The notes under the pieces: generated by a model | What the model was told of the DNA's origin: nothing | The model's database searches: none | Seen by the model: the letters and a program-made list of their open reading frames with translations, nothing else | DNA from: Rachicladosporium sp. CCFEE 5018 | Lineage: Eukaryota > Ascomycota > Dothideomycetes > Cladosporiales > Cladosporiaceae | Assembly (NCBI GenBank): GCA_002077045.2 | Contig: KZ111151.1 | Span: 715,718 to 779,717, forward strand | Length of the DNA: 64,000 bases | Reading direction: 5' to 3' | Shown: piece after piece, positions 1 through 10,921 of the stretch | Layout: each line of letters opens with the position of its first letter | How positions within the stretch are numbered: the first letter of the stretch is position 1 | Made by a program: the position numbers and the translations under genes

Positions 1-281
1 GGGAGCGGGCTGTGGAAGAGGAGCGACGGAGGAGGGAGGATGCGGAGAGGAGACGGGAGGACGAGGAACGGAGGCGTGCTGTGCTGGCTGAGAAGGGCAG
101 TGCGGGGAGGGGCGTGGGGAGAAGAGGGAGTGTGAGGGGTGGGAGTACGGGTACGGGGAGAGGGTATACGGGGGTTGGAGGGCAGGCTGGACGGGGAAGG
201 GTGACGCCTGGGGTGAGTAGAGGGGGAAGTGGAATTGGGAGGGGTACGGTCGGAGGGACGAGGGGTAGAGGGAGGGGCTGA
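1..281 (+). CDS. C-terminal end of a Duo1-like DASH complex subunit (5' partial)
   Basis: The frame is open from the window edge to the TGA at 279-281, so only the last ~92 residues are seen. They form a highly charged Arg/Glu helix (repeated EERRR/ERRRED blocks) followed by a Gly/Arg-rich tail ending in RGRGRG. This charged-helix-plus-RG-tail ending is what I know from filamentous-fungal Duo1, a subunit of the DASH ring that couples kinetochores to microtubules. The conserved Duo1 core lies outside the window, so the name is inference from tail composition. Any RGG-tailed protein is an alternative. Confidence 0.4.
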   Translation, partial: ERAVEEERRRREDAERRREDEERRRAVLAEKGSAGRGVGRRGSVRGGSTGTGRGYTGVGGQAGRGRVTPGVSRGGSGIGRGTVGGTRGRGRG

Positions 282-733
282 GAGTGGACCTTTCTGATGA
301 CAAGACGAATTCATGTTCACGTCGAGCGAACAGCGATCCAGCGGTGCCGACGACGACGCTCGTGCAGCGTCGTGGGCTGCGATCGAAGCGCGTCTGGCTG
401 CGGCAGACTTGAACTAGTAGACGTTCGACGTCAGGCGCAGGGCAGGAGGGAGGCATGTATCGTATCGCCTTATCGAAGCAGATCAGGAACCAGTGATGCT
501 GACAAGTCGAACAGAAGCTGAAGAACAGCACGGCAACAGCGAGTATCAGCGCATTGTACAGCTCTGTCGATGTGTACGTATCACTCCATCGTCTCACCCG
601 TACACTGAGCGCAGCCACCACCTCATCCGCATATATGCTCGCTTGTATGCTTCCAGCTTGCTTCATCCCGGGCGGACCTCCCCCTCCTTCCCACCCAATC
701 TCATCCGCTCACATACCCCTCATGCCCCTCGAT
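282..733. other. Intergenic, no gene seen
   Basis: Convergent 3' flanks of the Duo1-like gene (+) and the 73-aa gene (-). Only short, compositionally random reading frames; no RNA gene or repeat was recognised. Confidence 0.5.
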
Positions 734-955
734 CTACAACCCCACCTTCCCACTATCATTGCCCTCCCCCTTAGCAGTCTTCGCCTTCGCGGCATCATCA
801 AGCGGGCCCTTCGGGTTGCTCTCCAAGTTCTTCAGTTGATCCTTTGTCTGCTCTTGGCCAGCACCCTGGTCGTTCGGCGCGGCGTGCGAGCCTTGCTGGG
901 CTTTGGTCTGGTTCTCTGGGTCGGGCGACTGGCGGCCGGCGTTGGGTGCGGACAT
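734..955 (-). CDS. Small conserved hydrophilic fungal protein (73 aa)
   Basis: Intronless ORF encoding a 73-residue, Lys/Asn/Gln/Asp-rich protein with no hydrophobic segment or cysteine. It begins MSAPNAGRQSPDPE and has a central Leu-Asn-Leu-Glu-Ser-Asn-Pro stretch followed by a Lys/Ala-rich tail. I recognise this opening as a small uncharacterised protein widespread in Dothideomycetes and Eurotiomycetes; its function is unknown. Composition suggests an intrinsically disordered cytosolic or nuclear protein. The ORF is complete with a good ATG, and nothing in the DNA suggests an extra exon. Function is not assigned. Confidence 0.65.
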   Translation of the reverse strand: MSAPNAGRQSPDPENQTKAQQGSHAAPNDQGAGQEQTKDQLKNLESNPKGPLDDAAKAKTAKGEGNDSGKVGL

Positions 956-1375
956 CTTGGCTTATTATTGCGGAATTGGTGGATGTATTGGATTCGATTG
1001 TGGACTGATGGACGTTAGAGGGCTGCTAGAAGGGAAGCGGGAGTGTGGGTGGCGAACAGGGTGCTTTGGTTCGGCTGTGTAGATTTGCGTGAAGTCGATT
1101 GTCTGGTTTTGGGAAGGTACTCGAGCTCAAAGCCTCTTCAATGTCAATGAATGTTGATGGTGGGGCAAAAGTCGCGAGTGGTGGGGTGCGATGGACGTCA
1201 CTGCCAGTCATGCAAGCGGCTGATGAGAGAATGACTGAGCAATTTACCCGCCTCCATGGACATCCAAATTACGACAGCTCCTGAGAAGGAATGTCGCTGG
1301 CTTGCAAGTGTGATTGATAGCGTGTAGCCTGGAATCGAACGTGTTGTACAGTATTCCTACAAGATCGCAACAACT
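956..1375. other. Intergenic, no gene seen
   Basis: Upstream region of the 73-aa gene and 3' flank of the Bcs1 gene. No convincing coding, RNA or repeat signal. Confidence 0.5.
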
Positions 1376-2851
1376 TCATCCTGCGCCACTTCCGACCTCG
1401 TGAGTCCTCCCTCTCGACTTCACAGCAAGTTGATCCACCATCCCGATCGCCCCCTCAGGATCCCCTTTGTTATACAAGAACAGTCCCTGCAAAGCCGCTG
1501 TGCTGACCTGGTCGACCAATCCGATCTCCTCGGCTCGCTTGATGAACGATTTCTTCCCCTCCCCACCAGCATCAACGTCCCCATAAAACCTCTCCCACAA
1601 CTTCTCCATCTGCCAAAGCGTCGCATCGCCAAGATGCATAGTCATATCCACCCTCCCCGGCCTGATCAAAGCATCGTCGAGGCGATCGATGTGGTTGGTC
1701 GTCATGAAGATGATGCGCTCTTCGGCGCTTGCTACTCCGTCCAGAGCGTTGAGCAGACCGGAGAAAGTCACCGCAGCGCCCGTGTAGCCCGTTTCGTCGG
1801 CTTGGCGACGATTGGAGAAGGCTGCGTCCGCGTCTTCGAGGAGTACGATCGTCCGTGGCGGGACGGTGAGGAGGAGTTGGTTCAGTAGGTCGTCGGTGAG
1901 GCCGCGTTGTGAGAGCGAGAGCATGGCGATGTTGAAGTCTAGTTCGCCGGCGAGGGCTTGGACGAACGATGTCTTTCCTGTGCCGGGAGGACCGTACAAA
2001 AGATAGCCTCGTCGATAAGGAATTCCGCGATCAAGATACCATTCCCGTGCTGAGATGAATTCGCGTACGTCGCTGAGGATGCGGTCAGCAACCCCCTCCT
2101 CCAGTACCACCGAGTCAAACGGTCGTCGCCGTTTCGGCTGCCCAGAGCGATCCCACTGCACGTTCCGCGAAGTGTAGATGACCGTCTTGCCCTCCGTATG
2201 CTGATTCGCAAGCGCATGGGCTTCTTGGAAGATATCCTCGAATATTTGACGATGATAGTACAACGTCGTCAACGTAACGGTCTCGAACGGCCGCCCATTA
2301 GCATCGAAAGACTTCCCGATCCGTTCACGGTTGACTTTGATAAAAGCATTCTTGTACCGCAAGAAATGCCTCCCATGACCCGGCACAAGACTAAAAGCCG
2401 TCCTCTCCGAACCCCCGGGCGTCTTCGATCGTGCAGTCGCGATTTGCAAATGATGCAGTCCTGGCGTCACACGTTGAATAACCGACTCCACGAATCCTAG
2501 ATCCTTCCGTGAAAGCGTCGGGTCCATCTGCTTCTGAAATTGCGTCGTCATCCAGCTGAGCACCCACTCATAGGAGTCGTCGTGTTTCGTTACTTCCAGA
2601 TCTACCAGTAGCCGGCGCCGTATGAGTTCTGTAGACTTGCGAAGACCCTGGGAGCCGTAGCGCATTGCTGTGCCGAGGGCGGCGAGACCGAAGCCGGCTG
2701 TGAAGAAGGGGTTAGAGGAGAGCTGGGCGATGAGGGAGTCGCCTGAGTTTCCGGCTCTGGCCATCTCAAGCAAGGCATCTGTCTTGCCATCTTTGCTGTC
2801 TTTGAGGCCAGAGAGAGCCTTTGTTGCGGCGTCAATGCTGCTATCGTCCAT
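1376..2851 (-). CDS. BCS1: Mitochondrial AAA chaperone Bcs1
   Basis: A single 491-residue ORF. After a short N-terminus there is a hydrophobic segment near residues 48-66 (the Bcs1 membrane anchor), then the BCS1-specific N-domain, then an AAA ATPase core. Walker A is GPPGTGKT at ~287-294, Walker B is IVLLEDADAAF at ~334-344, and sensor and arginine-finger regions follow (FMTTNH, IRPGRVDM). Known role of the family: a heptameric inner-membrane ATPase that translocates the folded Rieske protein Rip1 so it can be inserted into complex III. Length is close to yeast Bcs1 (456 aa). All catalytic motifs are present and no intron is needed. It faces away from the next gene; no co-regulation is evident. 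Some fungi carry several BCS1-like paralogues, so strict orthology is likely but unproven. Confidence 0.9.
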   Translation of the reverse strand: MDDSSIDAATKALSGLKDSKDGKTDALLEMARAGNSGDSLIAQLSSNPFFTAGFGLAALGTAMRYGSQGLRKSTELIRRRLLVDLEVTKHDDSYEWVLSWMTTQFQKQMDPTLSRKDLGFVESVIQRVTPGLHHLQIATARSKTPGGSERTAFSLVPGHGRHFLRYKNAFIKVNRERIGKSFDANGRPFETVTLTTLYYHRQIFEDIFQEAHALANQHTEGKTVIYTSRNVQWDRSGQPKRRRPFDSVVLEEGVADRILSDVREFISAREWYLDRGIPYRRGYLLYGPPGTGKTSFVQALAGELDFNIAMLSLSQRGLTDDLLNQLLLTVPPRTIVLLEDADAAFSNRRQADETGYTGAAVTFSGLLNALDGVASAEERIIFMTTNHIDRLDDALIRPGRVDMTMHLGDATLWQMEKLWERFYGDVDAGGEGKKSFIKRAEEIGLVDQVSTAALQGLFLYNKGDPEGAIGMVDQLAVKSRGRTHEVGSGAG

Positions 2852-3486
2852 CTACCTATGGTGCGGCCGGCATGCGGCTTTCAGATGTTGAGAGCTTCCG
2901 AGATCTGATACATATTTATGAATCTAGTCCAGTGCAGTTGCCTCGTCTCGGCGATCTGGTCTGTATGGTTTGGGCACTTTCCTGATTGAATGAATTTCCA
3001 GGCGAGATGTTCTGATGATAAAGACGTTGCATTGCAAATCTAATGCTCCGTCTCGCAGCGTTCGCCTACATTGCACATATGCGATCTTGTCGGCAGCACC
3101 TCCGATTGGTTCGTAACGCCCCAAAAGCCACTATCAACGTGAAACATGTACCTACACGTCTCCCAACTCCGGATGCGTCTGTGCAACCTTAGATGCAGCT
3201 GCAATAGTGATCTCTTCGAGATGGTGTCAGTACGAGACTTGTTCTCGATATCATGGATTTGGTCTGGTGGCTCTCATCGACACGGTAATATGGCGATCCA
3301 CGGGTGCAGGTGCATATATAGCAGCACAGGAAAGTCCCAACTTCTAGTGAAGCGAAGGTACCAACACGCCTGCACAAAGCCGCCTGCGGCGTAGCACCTG
3401 CCTGCCACTGTCGATTTTCACTTCTCACTTTGTATTCATGCTGTCACTCAATGGCTACACTGTCACATTCGACAATATCTTCGGCC
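2852..3486. other. Divergent intergenic region
   Basis: Lies between the start codons of Bcs1 (-) and the RRM protein (+), so it should hold both promoters. No specific motif or gene was recognised. Confidence 0.5.
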
Positions 3487-4922
3487 ATGGACAAGGTCAC
3501 AGTTGATAAGGCGTACTTCGATGCTCTGCTGCGCAGGTAGGCTCTATTTGCCCATACAGAGGCTCACTGATGAGCTAACATGAACGCAGAGCAGATTTTG
3601 TGCGTCTCCATGGGGTGGCATTGGCAACCAGCCGTTGTCTCACTGACACTATCGTAGCATACCACTGCTCATGGACGTACTGATCCGACCAACATCTCGA
3701 TATCGAAAGCTGGATATGATGCCCTTCAACGACAATCACGGGAATACGACGCTCTCAAGGCCGCGTTGATTCAGGGTGGAGTCACAATCGAGACACTGGA
3801 GCTCTTGGTTGGTCATGTCCATCACGACGAGCGTAAAGATTCGGCCACCGATCTATGGACTACTGGCGGTGCCAAACAACCCGATCTCTCTCATCGTCCT
3901 ACCTTTCGATCGAACAGCGTGCCGGAGGTACCGTATATGGCCACAAGCAACTACCTCGCTCATGCTCACACTGCTCGATATCACCCTACTCGACCCGATG
4001 CCTACCAGCGCACGTGGAGTTATCCGCACGCGGGTAATCCGCCGATCGACGACGAAGACGAGGACAATCTTTCACTGGACGGAGATGCTACTGCTCTAGA
4101 TGACGTGAGCAATGCTCAAGATGACGGCAAAGTGGAAGATCATAGAACGCTCTACTTCGCTGGCCTGTTTGAGCGCACCACGTATAACGATCTACTGGCT
4201 GTAATCAAAGGCGGCAAGCTTCTCAGTGTTCTCATACGAGGTTCCGGTGCTACTGTATCATTCTACAGTGGTGCATCCGAGTTCCTCGCGTGGTCGAAGA
4301 GAAACGACATTTACATTAAGAATAAACGGGTGAGTCCATTCATTCTCTCCAAAAGTCCGAAGCTTCTTATGCTACTATCATGCACACCACGGCTGCAAAT
4401 TTGAGCAGACTGCTTCGATGAGAGAGAGAGAGAGAACACTGACAGATTAATCAGATTGAAGTTCGATGGGCCGAACGCCAATTCCGTCTCAACTCTCACA
4501 TCGCCACGAAGATCACAACCAACAACGCAAGTCGAAACCTCCTGATCCGCTCAGCAGCCGAGAAAGGGCACACCGAATCCTCGATCCGCGCCGACATGGA
4601 CCACATTCACAACCTCATCATCATTTCGATCACGTTCCGCGGCCCGGATGCGCACGTGAGCACCAACTCCGTGCACAACGCGTTATATGCGCGCACGTGC
4701 ATGATGAGTCGCGTCGCGTATCGTGGTTGTCGCATTGAGTTTGTGGTCGATGAATGCGATGTACCGCTGTCAGTGCATGTGAAGAGGGTTGAGCCAGTGA
4801 GGAAGGTTGCTGGGAAGGGGAAAGTCATGATGGCGAACCGATTTGGACTGCTGAACATGGATGGAACTGAGGCGGATAGTGATGAGGAGAATCGGGCGCC
4901 GTCGAGTGATGGCACGGAATGA
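3487..4922 (+). CDS. Fungal two-RRM RNA-binding protein (399 aa), four exons with a 10-nt micro-exon
   Basis: Exons proposed: 3487-3536, 3590-3599, 3658-4329 and 4455-4922. Introns of 53, 58 and 125 bp all have GT..AG ends, and the joined frame is open to the TGA at 4922. The N-terminus has an MDKVTVDKAYFDALLRRADF opening. An acidic linker (DDEDEDNLSLDGD) precedes an RRM-like fold at ~184-250 (TLYFAGL, GKLLSVLIRG) that is cut by intron 3. A second RRM-like unit starts at ~268 (RNLLIRSA, then STNSVHNALYARTCM). The tail contains NRFGLLNMDGTEADSDEEN. I recognise this as a conserved filamentous-fungal RRM protein; its role is probably mRNA binding, but its targets are unknown. The second exon is supported by frame continuity and flanking splice sites; transcript evidence would settle it. 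Confidence 0.8.
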
Positions 4923-5444
4923 TTTGATCAGGTGGCCATGATGGCATATGCTAAGATGTGGCGGGTCATGAGCGTTTGCGTTGCTTTGTTGAGCATTATA
5001 CCCCAGTAGTTCCAGCGACAGCAGTACGAGAGTACCTTTGCTTCTCCGGGTTCATGAACCGTCGGTAATGCTCATATCAGCTCAGCTGCGGCGGTAGATC
5101 ATTGCGTTGCTGCATCCGTGAGAGATCATGAGCAATGGCCGTAACAAGGCTGCTGTCTCTCCAGGAGATACGAGGCGATGGACCGGCTGTTGCGAGTGCG
5201 TGAATGAGAGCAGGAGCGACGAACCGTTTGAGGAGAGACGGGGTGGCACAGCGGGACTTTTAGTAACATTACTCTCATCCTTTCGTGCTTTTCTCATGCT
5301 TACCCTGTATAGCGCATGCTTGAAGCGTTCCCTGCGGCTCGCTGCCAGACTCACGACTTTGCTGAAGCGCCAATGCCTCCTCTCCTGTAGACTCAGCTCC
5401 TTTACCCGAGGCTCTGTCGAACAGCTGTGCCCAGCTAGGCCATA
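4923..5444. other. Convergent intergenic region, no gene seen
   Basis: 3' flanks of the RRM gene (+) and the helicase locus (-). Only random ORFs are present. Confidence 0.5.
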
Positions 5445-8062
5445 CTATTCACCCTGCGCCGCGAGCACCTTGACCAACGCGCCTACCAAGTCATCTCTTT
5501 CTTTGTCCTCTCCGAATCCTATCTGTCCACTCTTGCGCTCCCGAAGAGACCTGAAGGCACGCGTGTGCATTGCATGCAACGCGTTCCTGAAGTCCAACAC
5601 CTTCTTTGCGACTCCAGTCTGCCTGTCCCTGGGAATCTCGACAAGCAGCCACCCATTGAGCAGTAATCTTGCATCACCCTGCATAGTGAGAGGTCCACCG
5701 AACAGTATGGCTTGCAGGGTGCTGACCTTGAGGCATTGCGGATGAACAGTGCATCGCCTCTGTCCGGGCGTACGAGGGTGGTGTACATGAATAGCAATCC
5801 TGGGTCGAGTTTGGTGGCCTTGTCCTGGCGTGCGCTCCTGGAGCCGGGTTGCAGCATGACCATGCGCTCCGAAGAGGTGCGGAAGAATTTCTTGTTACCC
5901 TCGACAGCTAGATTTCTCCAGGTGACAGGAAACGTACGACCTGGAATCTGAATTGTGGGCGCAGGGACTAGTCTCTTACCCTCGCCAGTCCCAAGATAGC
6001 GGGCAAAGAGCGAATGGTCGATGGTGGCACTCATCAGCACGACATGAGATACCGATAATCCCTGGATATGGCGTATTTTGATAGCGTTCTTGATGACGAC
6101 CAGTAAGAAGTCCACGTTGAGGGCCCTTTCATGAGCTTCGTCGATCAAGATATGTGAGGCAGACCCAAGGATACCATCTGCGTCATGCTTCATCTGTTCA
6201 AGGAACAGCCCAGTCGTGCAGTACATGATGCTGCCACCGTACCGTGAGTATTTAGCGTCCATTCGAACGTGATAACCGACGCCCATCTGCAACGGTTCGT
6301 CACGTTCAACAGTGACTCGTTCAGCGACTGAAATAGCCGCGATTCGGCGTGGCTGTGTGCAGATGATATTGCACTCGGCACCGACTCCGTCTCGTATCGC
6401 CTCTTCGAGAAGGATCTGCGGGACCTGTGTTGTCTTTCCTGACCCCGTATCGCCGATCACGATGCTGTATATGCTGCTATCTACCATGCGCTTCAGCTCT
6501 TGGCGATATTTGCTGACAGGGAGGGCGGATCTTTGCGCACGCAGCGGATCAAGCTTCGGGTCGTCTTCATAGGCTTCTTGCTCGAGCTCGACGATCCAGT
6601 TTCTCTCTGCAGCCTCCTCTTTCGTTTGACGGCGGGCTTGCCTCCTCGAAGTCCTAGCAGCAGCTGATGCGTCGGCTTGCTCCGCTTGCAACGCGGTCCC
6701 TGCCGTCGGCAAAGAACATGACGAAGGACAAGCGTTAAGAATCGCGAGCAATTCTGTGGGAACGTCAAGACTCGAAAGTGGCGCAGTAGTCTTAATCACC
6801 TTCCTGTGGGCAGGCACTTGAACGCTTTGGGGAGCGCCCATCCCTGGGCAGACAGCCGCGGCTGTCAGGGACTTGCCGGTCGAAATCTCCACCGCGGCCG
6901 CGAGGTATGCAATGACCTCAGCGTCCACCTTTCTTCGCAGAAAGACGTAGGGTCCAGCGAAGTCAAGGCCCGGAATAATTACTCTTGCCCAGTGCACTGG
7001 TGTGCCGCGATCCATTTCCATGATAAACTCTACATTGACTGTCGATCCCGCGGAAGCGGCATGAGAGGTGACGTAGTCCATAGCAGCCGCGCAGCTGACG
7101 GGTGACCGTGAGGCATCAGGCAAGGACCTCAGCAATGAGCTCCCTCTCATTTGTCGCAAGAGTTCCAGCAGCGCGATGCCTTCAGCCGCCCAGATATGAG
7201 AAGAGACGCCAGCCACAACGGTCTGTCCGAAAGAGACTTGAATACGCACGGTGTCATTGATCCTCTCGAGGGTGAAGTCAGGGTCCAGACTGTACTGAGC
7301 AGCGAAGTTGTAGACGTAATGCTTAGCATTCCTATGTTCTACGCGCGTTGTGGGAAGCTTCAACTTCGGCTTCGTTGGATTCTTGGTGTGGTACAGTGGA
7401 GCACCTGAGTGGAGGACCGAACAGAGACTCGGAGTAGGAGAAGGCTGCGGAGTCGTGGGGACTGAGAGTGGCGCAATAAGAGTGGTCGCACGCGATGAGG
7501 TCGTAGAGGCTGATCTTGCAGGGTAGATAGCCCCCTGTGCGGACGTCGGAAGTGGAGTCGACGGCTTGAGCGATGGTGCCGCATTCCGCGTGACCCACGA
7601 TACTTCGAGATCAGGCGCCGCGTGCGAGGGTGCTAAGGGTGGCAAAATGCTCTCGCATTTCAACAACCACGTGGCTGGTGTCGTTGAAGCGATAGTCTGG
7701 GTCTTCGGCATCAGTCTTGTATTGAAATCGTCAAGTTTACCGGATTCTCGTAGCTTCGCGACCATTACCCTCCAGGCCGAGTCCTTCGAGGTGTGTTTTG
7801 CAGCCGTGCCATCACCGACGCACTGCAGCCAGATGCCGTCAATGGTGACCTTCAGCATGCAACGATGCACAGTCTTCTCTATGGTGCCTGTCGATTTTGT
7901 AGTCTCTGTCCTGTGTAGAAGCTGAACATCTAGTGGGAATGTCAAGCTGTCACAGACTTCTATCAGTGCATCTTCTTCGCCTCCCAGGCAGAACATGCCA
8001 GCAGGCAAATAGGGATACTGCGCCATGATGCAGTTGACGAGAAGCACAGACGATGCTCGCAC
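5445..8062 (-). pseudogene. DEAH-box RNA helicase (DHX29/57-like) lacking the second helicase lobe, plus a 3' frameshift
   Basis: The main frame runs 5519-8062. It has two dsRBD-like segments (~30-105 and ~245-305), then a DExH ATPase lobe: motif I GDTGSGKTTQ at 537, Ia TQPRRIAA at 569, II DEAH at 641, III SAT at 688. At ~713 the motif-IV approach PGRTFPV is followed directly by OB-fold sequence (KFFRTSSERMVMLQPGS). Motifs IV-VI (the ATNIAETS and QRxGRxGR regions), the winged helix and the ratchet domain are absent, roughly 350-400 residues. Near 5728 the conserved ending continues in another frame: IRNAS in one frame, then KVSTLQAILFGGPL and NGWLLVEIP in the next, to a TAG at 5445-5447. Without lobe 2 it cannot be an active helicase. 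It is either a pseudogene or an assembly deletion plus indel. Start codon: 8062, or more likely the second Met (MAQYPYLP) at ~8026. Confidence 0.75.
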
Positions 8063-8776
8063 TTTAATGAAGTGAGAACATCACGGTTGGTGTGAGGTGC
8101 GGATGAGGTGAGAGTCGAAATTGAGATTTGTCGGTGCGTTCAGTGCTTATGGAAGGAACGACTCACCCTCCGTGGCTGCCTCTCTCTCCACCGCCGCATC
8201 CTCGACTTCATTTCATCAAGTCATGGTGAAACAGCTGGAGCTAAGATCACTTCCTCCATCGAGAATGTGATTGATCCTCCTCCCTGACGACATGAATGAG
8301 ACCAGTGCCATCACTTCGCCTCTGGGCGGAGCCCTCATTGCGACTCTCCAATGGCTTCACATGACGCATGATTCGGCGTTCCTATCTCTGTTCTTGCCGC
8401 TCGTCACTGAAGGCCAGCTTTGATGATGCTCGCTGAGCGATTCCAGCTGCGCTGATTACGTGCGCGATAGGCACAGTGCCGCTTCGTTTCCTTGCATGGA
8501 GGACCCAAGACCATTGGCGTGAGAGTAAGCGATATTGGATTAGTCACGTGCCTGCGAAACAGCACGGCGTTTAGACAAAGTTTGTGGAGCTATGCTGCAT
8601 CGTTTTGACGTCACTCTAACGTGTATCACCCCACCAGTAATGTGACTAGCAATGTGACCTCTGAAAGATCTGCAACCAACCTTCGACTCGACATACTGCC
8701 ATTTGAACTCCTCCAGAACACTGTGACAGATTCGAACCAGTCAAACCCACCAGCACTCACACAGCCAAACTCGAAA
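8063..8776. other. Divergent intergenic region
   Basis: Contains the upstream regions of the helicase locus (-) and of the 76-aa gene (+). No RNA gene or repeat was recognised. A possible extra 5' helicase exon could lie near 8180-8215 on the minus strand, but the evidence is weak. Confidence 0.4.
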
Positions 8777-9059
8777 ATGCCTCGCGACGGATCCGGAGCC
8801 GGCGACAATGCCGAAGAGCTCGGCGAGACGAAGGTTCACGGAGCTGGAGGAGAGACTGTACGCACATCAACTTTGCTCCTTGACCACTCGATTTCTAATC
8901 GTGCTTCAGGGCTCCAAGGTCGACCGCTCAGACAAGGCAGCGCCAATGCCTTCTGAGGAGAAGGGAGACTCGATTGAGGGAATGAACGCATCTGGTGGCG
9001 GTAACAAGATCACTGATTCCGGAAAGGGCGAGAGCAAGGTGCACAAGGACAACGAGTAG
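8777..9059 (+). CDS. Small conserved hydrophilic protein (76 aa), one intron
   Basis: Exon 1 8777-8857 (27 codons) ends at GT; the 52-bp intron 8858-8909 ends TTCAG; exon 2 8910-9059 ends with TAG. The product is 76 residues, Gly/Asp/Lys-rich, starting MPRDGSGAGDN, with a middle KVDRSDKAAPMP and GMNASGGG. This resembles a family of very small Dothideomycete proteins with MPRDGSG/ASGGG signatures, often compared to stress-responsive hydrophilic proteins; the function is unknown. Both open frames around the intron give this family-like sequence only after splicing, which supports the model. No signal peptide or membrane segment is present. Confidence 0.65.
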
Positions 9060-9243
9060 CAAGGTCGATGGTATCAACGGGCCAGTCTTAGAATTGTGGT
9101 CGTGGACGAGTTCCCGTAGCTTGTACAGTATTCGGCTCGTGGACTCTCAGGTTTACAGGTGCCAAATCATCCCGTCCAGACAGACAGCCATGTCATTGCT
9201 GGGATACGGACTCTCAGACGTCCGGCAAGGCCCTAGAGGTAGC

Positions 9244-10718
9244 TTACACGACCCTTAGCGCAAACCCACCACCCTTCTCCTCATCCTCCCGTCCCTTGAA
9301 GATCGAGCTGTAGTCCACCTCGCCTAATGCTGGCGCCTTCCCTCGCATTGGCGCGCTCGGACTAGCCAGCCGTCTCCTCTTCTCCTGTCCAGCCTTCGAA
9401 GGAAATGTGGGGAACATAGCCGTGGGCTTCGGTCTCGGATCCTCCGTGAAGTACTTGTGTCCTAGCATCTCCTTCGCCGTAGGTCTCTTGCTAGGGTCCA
9501 GTGACAGCAGTCCATTGAGAAGTGCAACACCAGCGTTCGTCATGGTAGGGAACTTCGAGCGGACTACGCTGCCTTGCGCAGCTTGCTGATTGGTAGGTAA
9601 ACGCAGCGTCCTTGCGTTCGGCAGACGCTTAAAGCCAGGCCAGGTCTCTTCGGAGGGTATGCCGCAGAGTTCAAAGATCTAGTGTGCATAACAAATTAGG
9701 GTGGGAGGTATTGTACACATTCTCTCCAGTCATGGGTGATATGACTGGGTGCGCAACTCACCTTACTCAGCTGATCCACCTCGTTCTTTCCCTGTAGTAG
9801 TGGGTTCTTCGTCAACAGCTCGCCGAAGATACACCCTAGACTCCAAAGGTCTATAGCAGAATCATACTCGGTCGCGCCTAGCAGCAGCTCTGGCGCACGA
9901 TACCAGAGCGTCACCACGAGCTGCGTGAGATTCTTCGGTGCTGGACTGCCGCAAAACCGCGCCATGCCGAAGTCTGCCAGTTTGATTTCGCCGCGATTGT
10001 TCATGAGTATGTTGCTTGTCTTGAGATCGCGATGCAGGATCCAGTGGTCGTGCAAATACTCCACTGCGCTTCCAAGTTGTAGCATGAGAGTCTTGATCTC
10101 AGACGGGAGGAATGGATCTTCCATCTGTTCTTGTAGCGTCTTGAGGTCGTGCTCCAGAAACTCCATGACCAAGTAAACGTCTCCCTTCGCGTCGCCTTCA
10201 CCAGTGACTACTTCGCGGAGGTCGACGATATGGCGATGCTTAACGGCGTTGAGGCATTGAATCTCGCGAAGTGCTGTGACAGGGAAGCCACCGTCTCGCT
10301 GTGGGTCGAGCTTGAGCTTCTTGATCGCGACGATTTCGCCTGTGGCCTCTTCGCGAGCTCTCGAGACGTAGCCATAGCTGCCTTCCTCGATGTGGTTGAG
10401 TGAATCGAATGCTTCGATCGAGCGGCAAGGTTGCCAGGTCGGTGCATCGAAACAAAAGAGGTATCGCTCGCTGTCACCGTTGTCCGGCTGCTCTTCCTCA
10501 GGCGCAGCTTCTTGAACACGCCGTCGCTTGCTCGGCCTCTCTGTCGCGGCTTCAGAGTCGTGCTCGCCATTGCCATTGGTCGCAAGGGCTCGCTGCTGGG
10601 CCTGTAGCTCTACTTTGCGTTGCTTCTCTGCCTTCAATCGCTTCTTCGCCTCTTTCTCAGCCTTCCGCAGGGCATCCGCGGCGGCATCTTCTGCAGAGTA
10701 CGCCCATCTTGAGGTCAT
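9244..10718 (-). CDS. Cdk11/CDC2L-type cyclin-dependent protein kinase (463 aa)
   Basis: Exons 9762-10718 and 9244-9678 with an 83-bp intron (9679-9761). A Lys/Glu-rich N-terminal region with an RPSKRRR nuclear-localisation-like motif (~61-67) precedes a complete kinase domain: Gly-rich loop EEGSYGYV at ~111-118, VAIKK lysine ~133, helix motif PVTALRE ~146-152 (the PITSLRE position of human CDK11), catalytic HRDLK ~229-233, DFG ~249-251, and WYRAPE substrate loop. The C-terminal lobe continues in exon 2 (IFELCGIP, then LSLDPSKRPTA). Known role of the family: Mediator, transcription and splicing-linked CDK. I placed the start at the second Met (MTSRWAYS), which matches the typical SRWA opening; an upstream in-frame Met at 10790 exists. 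Divergent from NDUFAF7 with ~200 bp between them. Confidence 0.85.
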
Positions 10719-10921
10719 GTTGCTTGTCCTGCCTGATCGCCTCCAGTGTTGGCATGCGATGTTTTCTGTGAAGCCGTCTAGGTTTAGCATCAGGAAAGAA
10801 GTGTCTCGCGGAGGTGACGTCGGAGAAGATGGAATGCGAGCTTCACTTCTACACCTTACGTATCACCCCTTCTTTGACTAGATTGCATATGTACAGCCCG
10901 GACATCGTTCGGCGATACAAG

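Noticed and set aside
4421..4434. Dinucleotide GA run inside intron 3 of the RRM gene
   Set aside because: Ordinary microsatellite of about seven units within an intron; no evidence of function.
5128..5745. 205-codon plus-strand ORF
   Set aside because: Overlaps the conserved OB-fold end of the helicase on the other strand and has no recognisable content.
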